A DNA stretch of 5,197 nt from the NCBI GenBank assembly GCA_003448675.1, contig DLXZ01000248.1:379-5575 (forward strand). The letters run 5' to 3'. Source of the DNA: Porticoccaceae bacterium. Its GTDB lineage: Bacteria; Pseudomonadota; Gammaproteobacteria; Pseudomonadales; Porticoccaceae. Position numbers and translations under genes: made by a program. This document shows, piece by piece, positions 1 through 5,197 of the stretch. The notes below the pieces were generated by a model. It ran no database searches. It worked only from the letters and a program-made list of their open reading frames with translations, and was not told the DNA's origin. The number at the start of each line of letters is the position of its first letter. The first letter of the stretch is position 1.

Positions 1-334
1 TCCAGTACCAGGTGCCGCCAAAATCGCCGCCCTTCTCGATCACGCGAATATCGTTGATACCGGCTTCCCGTAGCCGCGCACCGGCCAGCAGGCCGCCAAA
101 GCCGCCGCCAACGATAATGACCTCGACCTCATCATTAAGCGGTTCTCGGACGATTTTCTCCTCGATGTAGGGGTCATCGATATAGTGGCTGAAGTCGCCG
201 GTGACTTCCTGATATTGGCTAGCGCCTTCGGGTCGCAGGCGCTTATCGCGCTCTTCCCGGTATTTGGCGCGCAGGGCGTTGGGATCAAAATCCAGCTCCG
301 ATAGATCAATTGACGGATGGGTGGTATTTCTCAT
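1..334 (-). CDS. Baeyer-Villiger-type flavin monooxygenase (N-terminal part, cut by window edge)
   Basis: Probable FAD- and NADPH-dependent monooxygenase that would insert oxygen next to a ketone carbonyl, giving an ester or lactone; substrate unknown. Only 111 complete codons are visible and the gene runs off the left edge. After a polar N-terminal extension of about 70 residues comes a beta strand and the FAD-binding dinucleotide fold, VGGGFGG at residues 75-81 (G76, G78, G81), then an acidic residue E100 ending the second strand. Residues 106-111 read GGTWYW, the conserved segment that follows the FAD site in Baeyer-Villiger enzymes. The long N-terminus before the Rossmann motif resembles the larger (about 600-residue) members such as cyclopentadecanone monooxygenase rather than the shorter cyclohexanone type; this is from memory of the family. 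The start is fixed by GAGGAGT six bases upstream (341-347). The NADPH domain and the fingerprint motif lie outside the window, so a related FMO-like oxidase cannot be fully excluded. Confidence 0.85.
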   Translation of the reverse strand, partial: MRNTTHPSIDLSELDFDPNALRAKYREERDKRLRPEGASQYQEVTGDFSHYIDDPYIEEKIVREPLNDEVEVIIVGGGFGGLLAGARLREAGINDIRVIEKGGDFGGTWYW

Positions 335-363
335 GGTGTTACTCCTCACTACCTTAAATTTTC

Positions 364-379
364 GCCGCAAAGTATAGCA
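364..379 (-). promoter_or_regulatory. candidate extended -10 promoter for the monooxygenase gene
   Basis: On the minus strand the sequence reads TGCTATACT (plus coordinates 379 down to 371), an extended -10 motif (TGn followed by TATACT, five of six matches to TATAAT). It predicts transcription starting near 364 and a leader of about 30 nt before the ATG at 334, which holds the GAGGAGT ribosome site. No good -35 hexamer is seen at 16-18 bp, which is tolerated for extended -10 promoters. This is a motif match only. Confidence 0.4.
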
Positions 380-426
380 GCAGCTTGACAGACTTCAGAC
401 ACCTCGATCCGCCCCCCTGACCAGCT

Positions 427-454
427 CTTGAAAACCCTCCACCCGACCCAAAAT
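427..454 (+). promoter_or_regulatory. candidate sigma-32 (RpoH) heat-shock promoter for the Hsp20 gene
   Basis: CTTGAAA at 427-433 is a perfect match to the sigma-32 -35 element. Twelve bases later ACCCAAAAT (446-454) keeps the CCC-A core of the sigma-32 -10 element (consensus CCCCATnT). The predicted start, near 460, gives a leader of about 70 nt, similar to leaders of ibpA genes in gammaproteobacteria. The downstream gene encodes an IbpA-like chaperone, a classic RpoH target, so motif and gene function agree. The -10 match is partial. Confidence 0.6.
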
Positions 455-459
455 CTATA

Positions 460-532
460 GCATCCGCCGGGTATATAGACCGGACTTATGCCAATTTCAG
501 AGTCAGCCAGAATGCTGGCCAGGGAGAACACC
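460..532 (+). promoter_or_regulatory. Hsp20 5' leader, possible ROSE-like RNA thermometer
   Basis: Leader between the predicted sigma-32 start and the ATG. A first hairpin can form from CCGG (467-470) and CCGG (480-483) with a 9-nt AU-rich loop. Next to the ribosome site, ATGCT (512-516), a GGCC loop (517-520) and AGGGAG (521-526) resemble the ROSE arrangement, in which a U(U/C)GCU strand faces the Shine-Dalgarno through a U-A pair, a C-G pair and a G-G pair; here the first U is A. Against this, the stem does not extend well below the motif, and a competing perfect 5-bp hairpin GCCAG/CTGGC (506-510 with 515-519) would leave the ribosome site free. ROSE elements commonly precede ibpA genes, so context supports the idea while the structure is only fair. 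Confidence 0.33.
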
Positions 533-1003
533 ATGAGAACCATGACTTTGCAGCCCCACTATCGACGGCCTGGCTTTGCGCCACAACTGCTTTCGCGGCT
601 TGACCTCAGCCCCACCGGCGCGACGGCCAGCTCCAGCCACCCGCCCTACAACCTTGAGCAACGTGATGGGGATCACTACACCCTGACCATAGCCGCGCCC
701 GGTCTTGACCAGGATAATCTGGAAATCAACATCGAAAAAAATATTCTCAGCATAGAAGGCCGAGGCAGCGATAAGCCCGAAGGCGACTTCATTCACCAGG
801 GGATTAACTGCGATGGCTTTGTGCGCCGCTTCCAGCTTGGCGAACACGTCAATGTCAGCGAAGCGACACTGAAAAACGGTTTGTTGACCATACAGTTGGC
901 GCGGGAAATTCCCGAAGCCGCGAAACCAAAGGTCATCCCAATAAGTTCCGCCAGTAATGAAGTAAAAGCGGCAAAAACGCTGGATCAGGACACCGCCGCT
1001 TAA
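533..1003 (+). CDS. Hsp20/alpha-crystallin family small heat-shock protein, IbpA-like
   Basis: ATP-independent cytoplasmic holdase that binds unfolding proteins and hands them to DnaK/ClpB for refolding. The 156-residue product starts MRTMTLQPHYR, like the MRNFDLSPLYR start of E. coli IbpA. The alpha-crystallin domain begins at about PPYN (37-40) and runs to about residue 127. It includes the strand HYTLTIAAPGL (48-58), which matches the IbpA pattern, FVRRFQL (96-102) and the family signature NGLLTIQL (115-122). After IPEAAKP (126-132) comes the C-terminal I-x-I oligomerisation motif I135-P136-I137. A tail of about 19 residues rich in Ala/Lys/Asp follows and is longer than in E. coli IbpA. 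An in-frame ATG at 488 would add 15 residues, but that stretch lies in the leader; the start at 533 has AGGGAG six bases upstream and gives the IbpA-like N-terminus. The gene stands alone behind a heat-shock promoter, upstream of a periplasmic protease. Confidence 0.93.
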   Translation: MRTMTLQPHYRRPGFAPQLLSRLDLSPTGATASSSHPPYNLEQRDGDHYTLTIAAPGLDQDNLEINIEKNILSIEGRGSDKPEGDFIHQGINCDGFVRRFQLGEHVNVSEATLKNGLLTIQLAREIPEAAKPKVIPISSASNEVKAAKTLDQDTAA

Positions 1004-1022
1004 GCAGCGACATCGCAACCAC

Positions 1023-1071
1023 GCTGGCGCAAGGGCGGACGTATAGCCCCTTCTGCACGCCAGCACCGTGC
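1023..1071 (+). other. imperfect hairpin with an overlapping alternative hairpin, Hsp20-protease spacer
   Basis: GCTGGCG (1023-1029) pairs perfectly with CGCCAGC (1058-1064), and inside it AAGGG (1031-1035) pairs with CCCTT (1048-1052), giving a two-part stem of 7 and 5 bp. A second hairpin, GCACG (1055-1059) with CGTGC (1067-1071), shares the bases 1058-1059 and cannot form at the same time. No T-run follows either stem, so a standard intrinsic terminator is not supported. It could be an mRNA end-stabilising or processing structure, or chance in GC-rich DNA. Confidence 0.3.
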
Positions 1072-1133
1072 TTGCCCAAGCTCAAATTCGTAAAACCAGA
1101 CGTTACCGATATTTAGCCTTACAGGGGTAGTTA

Positions 1134-2495
1134 ATGAAATTAAGCGCTGTTCTGACCCTGGTTCTCAGCCTGACCGCCACCGGAATACCATTGGCCCAGG
1201 CCGCGCTACCCGTCTATGACTCCCAGGGCGAGGCCTTGCCCACCCTGGCGCCCATGCTCAAACGGGTAAACCCGGCAGTCGTGAATATATCGACTTTTTC
1301 CACCCAGCAGCACAGCTACAACCCCCTGCTCAACGATCCTTTTTTTAGGCGCTTTTTCAACCTGCCCGACCCGCGACAATATCAGCCCAGAAAGCGCCAG
1401 CAGAGCGCCGGCTCCGGCGTGATTGTGGATGGCGACGAAGGTGTGGTTATCACCAACTATCACGTTATCAAGGGTGCCGACGAGGTACAGGTATCGCTGA
1501 TCGATGGCCGCAGTTACGACGCCAAAGTCGTCGGCGCCGACCCGGATCTGGACATCGCCGTGCTGGAAATTGACGAGGACAACCTTGCCGAAGTACGCCT
1601 GGCTGACTCCAACGCAGTGGAAGTCGGTGATTTTGTGGTCGCCATCGGCAACCCTTTCGGCATCGGTCAAACCGTCACCACCGGCGTGGTCAGCGCTCTG
1701 GGCCGCACCGGCCTGGGCATCGAGGGTTATGAGAATTTCATCCAGACCGATGCCTCCATCAATCCGGGTAATTCCGGTGGCGCGCTGGTTAATCTCAGGG
1801 GCGAGCTGGTCGGCATTAACACCGCGATTCTAGCCCCCGCCGGCGGCAATGTCGGTATCGGTTTTGCTATCCCGGTTAACATGGCCCGCGCCAGTATGAA
1901 CCAGATCCTCAAGCACGGCGAGGTACGTCGGGGTCAGCTGGGCATCAATATTCAGGACATCACACCAGACCTGCGCAAGGCCTTCGACCTGAAGCACAGT
2001 CACACAGGCGTGCTCGTCACCGACGTGATGCAGGATTCCCCCGCCGATAAAGCCGGGCTCAAGCCTGGCGATATTCTTATGGCGGTGGATGGTCAACGCA
2101 CCGGCAACACCGGCCAGTTCCGCAGCGAAATCGGCATTAAAAATATCGGCGATACCGTAAGCCTGAGCGTGCTTCGGGAGAAAAAACCCAAAACCATTCA
2201 AGTAAAAATTGCCGAACCCCAGTCATTTATCAGTGCCCATGACGTGCTCCACCCACTGCTCGAAGGCGCCGCCTTTGAGAACCATCCCGATAGCAAGGGG
2301 GTCAACGTCGTTTCACTGGCACCCAATTCCCGGGCGGCTTATGCAGGCCTGAGACCCGGCGATTTGATTGTCGGCGCCAATAAAGCGCGGATCCACGATG
2401 TCACAACATTAAAAAAGGCGTTGAAGCGTAGTCAATCATCGGTTTTGCTGCATATCAGCCGAAACGGCGTGGCACTGTTTATCGTGATCAGATAA
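1134..2495 (+). CDS. degQ: DegQ/HtrA-type periplasmic serine protease (Do family)
   Basis: Periplasmic protease and chaperone that degrades misfolded envelope proteins. The 453-residue product matches DegQ length (about 455 in E. coli). Residues 1-23 form a Sec signal peptide: K2, a hydrophobic core, and an AQA site with cleavage after A23. The trypsin-like domain carries the full triad: H110 in TNYHV, D140 in LDIAV and S214 in GNSGG. The insertion between the first strands (loop LA, about 57-90) is short, as in DegQ rather than the longer loop of DegP. Two PDZ domains follow, at about 263-358 (GQLGIN; SPADKAGLKPGDIL) and 375-453 (NSRAAYAGLRPGDLI), which bind substrate C-termini and assemble trimers into cages. 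The chain ends in a hydrophobic VALFIVIR strand, as in DegQ-type proteins. AGGGG (1123-1127) lies six bases before the ATG. The gene follows the Hsp20 gene by 130 nt in the same direction; I see no convincing own promoter, so read-through from the heat-shock promoter is possible. The name could also be written as algW/mucD-like; DegQ is the best fit. Confidence 0.95.
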   Translation: MKLSAVLTLVLSLTATGIPLAQAALPVYDSQGEALPTLAPMLKRVNPAVVNISTFSTQQHSYNPLLNDPFFRRFFNLPDPRQYQPRKRQQSAGSGVIVDGDEGVVITNYHVIKGADEVQVSLIDGRSYDAKVVGADPDLDIAVLEIDEDNLAEVRLADSNAVEVGDFVVAIGNPFGIGQTVTTGVVSALGRTGLGIEGYENFIQTDASINPGNSGGALVNLRGELVGINTAILAPAGGNVGIGFAIPVNMARASMNQILKHGEVRRGQLGINIQDITPDLRKAFDLKHSHTGVLVTDVMQDSPADKAGLKPGDILMAVDGQRTGNTGQFRSEIGIKNIGDTVSLSVLREKKPKTIQVKIAEPQSFISAHDVLHPLLEGAAFENHPDSKGVNVVSLAPNSRAAYAGLRPGDLIVGANKARIHDVTTLKKALKRSQSSVLLHISRNGVALFIVIR

Positions 2496-2712
2496 AGCCC
2501 TGGCGGGCCTGGACTGCGAAGACGCCGCCCACGGATTGCTAGCACACATCAAAAGCGCAGCACCGGAGCGTGGATAAAACTGCCCTGCTAGACCGTTCCC
2601 TCGTTTTTCAGGAGTATGCCAATACGGTGATCACGAAACGCTAGCGCCCTGCTAACACGAAAAGTTATAGGCTCAAATTGCCTGCTGTGCCGCCGATCAT
2701 TCCGCTCTGGAT
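2496..2712. other. convergent spacer without a gene, short repeats only
   Basis: This 217-nt stretch separates the 3' ends of the protease gene and the crotonase gene. No credible coding region or RNA gene is visible. It starts with a weak hairpin GCCC/GGGC (2497-2500 with 2505-2508). GCTAGC appears at 2538-2543 and 2640-2645, GCCCTGCTA at 2582-2590 and 2646-2654, and CACGAAA at 2632-2638 and 2656-2662. On the minus strand GTTAGC-AGGGC-GCTAGC (2656 down to 2640) can form a 6-bp stem with one wobble, followed by a weak GTTTC, which could be a poor terminator for the crotonase gene. No strong bidirectional terminator is seen. Confidence 0.4.
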
Positions 2713-3384
2713 TTAGCCGCTCAGAGACTGTCGAATCCTGTCTCCGGTATCACCACGCAATTGGGACTTGATTACCCGAAATGCCGCTGGATCAAGCTGT
2801 TTCAGGCGCTCCGCGACATCCAGTGATTCACCCAATAGCATTTCCTCCGCGACCACCTGATCGAGGAAACCCGCCACCCTGGCCTCCTCCGGGGAATAGA
2901 GCGTGGCATTAATCACCGCGTTGGTAAGCGTCCGATTATCGAGTCGATCCCTGGCAAGCTCTTGTCCAAATACGGGCAATGGCAAACCGATCGCTGTTTC
3001 ATTGAGGCCCAGACGGAATTCCCCCGCAATCCCAATCCGAAAGTCGCCAATCAAGGTCATCAGCGCCCCGGCTGCAATAGCATGACCACTACAAGCAATG
3101 ACTATTGGCTTGGGAAACAAATAACTCTTGAGTAACAACCGTGCGCCAGCATCCACCATGCTTCGCTGTCCTTCTGGCGGACCACTGAGGACTTTCAGGT
3201 CAAAGCCCGCGCTGAACATACCGGGGCGTCCCATAATAATTACCGCTTCAGCCTCTTGTTCGGCGCGATCCAGTCCCTCCGACAAGCCGGCGCTCATGGC
3301 TTCATTGAGGGCGTTGGCCTTACCATCATCCATGGCCAGGATGGCGGTTTTATTTTCCACGCTATAACTGACAGGATCAGTCAT
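2713..3384 (-). CDS. crotonase-fold protein, enoyl-CoA hydratase/isomerase family (short type)
   Basis: Acyl-CoA-handling enzyme of the crotonase superfamily; exact reaction unknown. The 223-residue product is shorter than usual hydratases (about 255-260) but resembles a short subfamily of about 229 residues annotated crotonase/enoyl-CoA hydratase, with the same start (VSYSVEN...DDGKANAL) and the AVINA block. The oxyanion-hole segments are MFSAGFDLKVL (56-66) and SGHAIAAGA (99-107). E129 in LNETAIG matches the first catalytic glutamate of rat hydratase (E144). By my manual alignment the second glutamate (E164) is replaced by N155, so ordinary syn-hydration is uncertain, and isomerase, hydrolase or other crotonase chemistry is possible. 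An upstream in-frame ATG at 3420 would add 12 residues (MGNNLTTTRRII); I prefer 3384 because AGGAGA (3391-3396) lies six bases upstream and the shorter form matches relatives. It is a single-gene unit, divergent from the alcohol dehydrogenase. Confidence 0.88.
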   Translation of the reverse strand: MTDPVSYSVENKTAILAMDDGKANALNEAMSAGLSEGLDRAEQEAEAVIIMGRPGMFSAGFDLKVLSGPPEGQRSMVDAGARLLLKSYLFPKPIVIACSGHAIAAGALMTLIGDFRIGIAGEFRLGLNETAIGLPLPVFGQELARDRLDNRTLTNAVINATLYSPEEARVAGFLDQVVAEEMLLGESLDVAERLKQLDPAAFRVIKSQLRGDTGDRIRQSLSG

Positions 3385-3419
3385 TATTATTCTCCTCGTT
3401 GTCGTTAGGTTGTTGCCCA

Positions 3420-3454
3420 ATCATAAGCTGAAGCTTCAAATATGATAAGCGCTT
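3420..3454. promoter_or_regulatory. nested palindrome, candidate operator in the divergent crotonase-dehydrogenase region
   Basis: A perfect 10-bp palindrome TGAAGCTTCA (3429-3438) is flanked by inverted arms ATCATA (3420-3425) and TATGAT (3441-3446). A second perfect palindrome AAGCGCTT (3447-3454) follows at once, and ATAAGC occurs twice (3423-3428, 3445-3450). The dense dyad symmetry about 40-70 bp before the crotonase start suggests a transcription-factor site that might control one or both divergent genes. No regulator gene is in view and the family of any binding protein is unknown. Confidence 0.35.
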
Positions 3455-3593
3455 GCAATCGGACTGCCTTACCCGGCGCGACTTATCTTCCTATTAGGCG
3501 CCAGCACGACCTGATTCCAGAGAGCTTCCACAAAAGCCGTGGATTGATAAACTGCCCGCCAATTCAAGCTAATCCTGATCCGGGAGACAAAAC

Positions 3594-4757
3594 ATGATCG
3601 CCACCATTACCACGCCCCCCATTATGTTGATCGGTGGTGGCGCCATCGCCGAACTGGCCGACGTGCTGGACAAACTGGGCTGTACAAAGCCCCTGATTGT
3701 CACCGACCCCTTTATGCGCGATTCTGGCAAGCTCAGCGCCATCACGACGGTACTGGACGGCGCGAATATTAGCTGGCAGGTCTTTGCCGATACCGTCCCC
3801 GAGCCCACCGATGACGTGGTCGTAACCGGAACCGACATTATCCGGGACGGGGATTTCGACTGCCTGATAGCCCTTGGCGGTGGCAGCCCCATCGACACCG
3901 CCAAGGCCATGAGTCTGCTGGCCCACGGGGGCGGCACGGTGCGCGACTACAAGGTGCCAAACCAGCCCAACGAACAAGGTCTGCCCCTGGTTGCCATTCC
4001 CACCACGGCGGGCACCGGCTCCGAGGTCACCAAAGTGACCGTGATTACCGACAAATCCACCGACGAAAAAATGCTGATTATGGGCCTCGGCTGCCTGCCT
4101 GCGGCGGCCATAGTGGATTACGAGTTGACCTACAGCGTGCCCTACCGCACCACCGCCGATACCGGGCTGGACAGCCTGACCCACGCCATCGAGGCCTACG
4201 TCAGCGCCAAACACAACCCGTTTACCGATAACCTGGCGCTCTGCGCCATGGGATTGATCTCCAAACACATCCGCACCGCCTGCAACGAACCGGACAACAG
4301 CGCCGCCCGCGAAGCCATGATGCTGGCCGCCACCCAGGGCGGCATGGCCTTTTCCAACGCGTCGGTGTGTTTGGTGCACGGCATGAGTCGCCCCATCGGC
4401 GCCTTCTTCCATGTCGCCCACGGTCTTAGCAACGCCATGCTGCTGCCCACCATTACCGCTTTTTCCGCCCCCGCAGCCATGGAGCGCTATGCCGATTGCG
4501 CCCGCGCCATGGGCCTGGCCAGCAGCCATACCAACGCTGAAAACGCTGTGGCGAGCCTGATCGCCGAACTGCGCCAGCTCAATTGCGACCTGCAAGTGCC
4601 CTCCCCCCAATCCTACGGCATCGACGAAAACGCATACTTTTCCCTGCTGCCCACCATGGCCGAGCAGGCCCTTGCCTCGGGATCACCCAATAACAACCCC
4701 CGGGTGCCCAGCGCGAAGGAAATCACTCAGCTCTATCGCGAAGCCTGGAATGGCTAA
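3594..4757 (+). CDS. iron-containing alcohol dehydrogenase (group III)
   Basis: NAD(P)-dependent, Fe(II)-containing dehydrogenase interconverting an alcohol and its aldehyde or ketone in the cytoplasm; the substrate cannot be told from sequence. The 387 residues match the family length. The N-terminal domain (to about 185) binds the cofactor: GGGSPIDTAK (95-104) is the pyrophosphate-binding motif and PTTAGTGSE (136-144) the second signature. The helical C-terminal domain holds all four expected metal ligands: D193 and H197 in GLDSLTHAIEAY, H262 in VHGMSRPIGA, and H276 in HVAHGLSNAMLLP, corresponding to D196, H200, H263 and H277 of E. coli FucO. The start is supported by GGGAG (3582-3586) seven bases upstream. 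It is divergent from the crotonase gene and 66 nt before the DUF502 gene. Maleylacetate reductases share the fold, but the complete metal set and both signatures favour an alcohol dehydrogenase. Confidence 0.95.
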   Translation: MIATITTPPIMLIGGGAIAELADVLDKLGCTKPLIVTDPFMRDSGKLSAITTVLDGANISWQVFADTVPEPTDDVVVTGTDIIRDGDFDCLIALGGGSPIDTAKAMSLLAHGGGTVRDYKVPNQPNEQGLPLVAIPTTAGTGSEVTKVTVITDKSTDEKMLIMGLGCLPAAAIVDYELTYSVPYRTTADTGLDSLTHAIEAYVSAKHNPFTDNLALCAMGLISKHIRTACNEPDNSAAREAMMLAATQGGMAFSNASVCLVHGMSRPIGAFFHVAHGLSNAMLLPTITAFSAPAAMERYADCARAMGLASSHTNAENAVASLIAELRQLNCDLQVPSPQSYGIDENAYFSLLPTMAEQALASGSPNNNPRVPSAKEITQLYREAWNG

Positions 4758-4823
4758 AGCAAGCACAAACTACTTGAACGGCTACGGGACGACTACTAGG
4801 CGCGTGAATAAGCGGAGCGAGAA

Positions 4824-5197
4824 ATGAAGCAATTGTGGAAATGGTTTTTACAGGGCATTGCCCTGATCACGCCAGTGGCCCTGACCATTGCCCTGGCAGT
4901 ATGGTTAATCACCTGGGCCGAACACACCTTTGGCTCCTGGGTCAGCACCCTACTGCCCGAAGACTGGTATTTTACGGGGTTGGGGCTCGCTGTCGCCGTC
5001 ACGGTGACGGCAGCCGTCGGCCTTGCCGCCAATCTGTTTCTGGTGCGCTGGCTGGTCACAAAAGTTGAAGACCTGCTGCGCCGCATTCCCCTCGTCACCA
5101 CTTTATTCCAGGCTCTAAAAGATGTGGCGCGGCTATTTTCAAAAAACCAGGACGAAGAGCTGGGGCAGGTCGTGGCCGTGGATATCGGCGATATGCG
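4824..5197 (+). CDS. DUF502 family inner-membrane protein (N-terminal part, cut by window edge)
   Basis: Conserved membrane protein of unknown function; 124 complete codons are visible before the right edge. Two transmembrane segments are clear: about residues 9-31 (LQGIALITPVALTIALAVW) and 52-74 (GLGLAVAVTVTAAVGLAANLF). Between them lies a short loop with aromatic residues (EDWYF, 46-50). After the second helix comes the hallmark of the family, a basic amphipathic stretch ending in RRIPLVTTLFQALKDV (86-101), similar to the RIPLVRSIYSAVKQV block of DUF502 proteins. The start has GGAG (4814-4817) six bases upstream. It follows the alcohol dehydrogenase by 66 nt in the same direction without a clear terminator or promoter between, so co-transcription is possible, but the functions have no obvious link. 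Confidence 0.88.
   Translation, partial: MKQLWKWFLQGIALITPVALTIALAVWLITWAEHTFGSWVSTLLPEDWYFTGLGLAVAVTVTAAVGLAANLFLVRWLVTKVEDLLRRIPLVTTLFQALKDVARLFSKNQDEELGQVVAVDIGDM

Noticed and set aside
415..524. Long-range pairing CCCTGACCAG (415-424) with CTGGCCAGGG (515-524) that would hide the Hsp20 ribosome site
   Set aside because: The upstream arm lies before the predicted sigma-32 transcription start (about 460), so it would not be in that mRNA; it also contains an A-C mismatch.
488..532. Upstream in-frame ATG that would lengthen the Hsp20 protein by 15 residues
   Set aside because: No Shine-Dalgarno precedes it, the added residues do not match IbpA proteins, and the ATG at 533 has AGGGAG at proper spacing.
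503..1066. Minus-strand open frame of 187 codons opposite the Hsp20 gene
   Set aside because: Antisense shadow of a well-supported Hsp20 gene, with no domain and no good ribosome site.
1090..1106. GTAAA-N7-GTTAC before the protease gene, reminiscent of a CpxR box
   Set aside because: Only the first half-site matches GTAAA; the second is too degenerate to support regulation.
2497..2508. GCCC-TGGC-GGGC hairpin right after the protease stop codon as an intrinsic terminator
   Set aside because: The stem has only 4 bp and no T-run follows.
3544..3573. Possible sigma-70 promoter TTGATA - 18 bp - GCTAAT before the alcohol dehydrogenase
   Set aside because: The -10 lacks the important first two bases, and the start would fall right at the ribosome site; too weak to list as a feature.
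3564..4610. Long minus-strand open frame (348 codons, rich in Gly/His) opposite the alcohol dehydrogenase
   Set aside because: It lies antisense to a complete dehydrogenase with all metal and cofactor motifs; its composition is the usual shadow of GC-rich coding DNA and it shows no recognisable domain.
4835..5068. Plus-strand 77-codon open frame inside the DUF502 gene
   Set aside because: Alternative-frame shadow of a gene with clear transmembrane segments and the DUF502 signature.

Overview
The window looks like ordinary chromosomal DNA from a moderately GC-rich gammaproteobacterium, probably a marine or oligotrophic heterotroph. Supporting signs are an IbpA-like small heat-shock protein behind a sigma-32-type promoter, a DegQ-type periplasmic protease with a signal peptide, good Shine-Dalgarno sites about 6-7 nt before every start, and a mix of lipid/ketone-oxidising genes typical of such bacteria. 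No species can be named from the sequence alone.

Layout. (1) Positions 1-334, minus strand: the N-terminal 111 codons of a flavin monooxygenase of the Baeyer-Villiger type, cut by the window edge. (2) Positions 335-532: a divergent control region with an extended -10 promoter for the monooxygenase and a heat-shock promoter for the other side, followed by a leader of about 70 nt that may be a ROSE-like RNA thermometer. (3) Positions 533-1003, plus: Hsp20/IbpA-family chaperone. (4) Positions 1134-2495, plus: DegQ/HtrA-type serine protease, after a 130-nt spacer with a large imperfect hairpin. (5) Positions 2496-2712: convergent spacer without a gene. (6) Positions 2713-3384, minus: a short crotonase-fold (enoyl-CoA hydratase-like) protein. 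(7) Positions 3385-3593: a second divergent control region with a nested palindrome. (8) Positions 3594-4757, plus: group III iron-containing alcohol dehydrogenase. (9) Positions 4824 to the edge, plus: N-terminal 124 codons of a DUF502 membrane protein.

How they fit together. The two central plus-strand genes form a protein-quality-control pair: a cytoplasmic holdase and a periplasmic protease-chaperone, the first probably heat-induced. The monooxygenase, crotonase and alcohol dehydrogenase could take part in oxidation of alcohols/ketones and acyl-CoA intermediates, but they sit in separate transcription units, so a shared pathway is only an inference. I found no mobile element, CRISPR array, tRNA/rRNA, defence system or clearly new gene system. 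The most interesting items are regulatory: the heat-shock promoter plus possible thermometer before the Hsp20 gene, the nested palindrome between the crotonase and alcohol dehydrogenase genes, and the mutually exclusive hairpins between the Hsp20 and protease genes.
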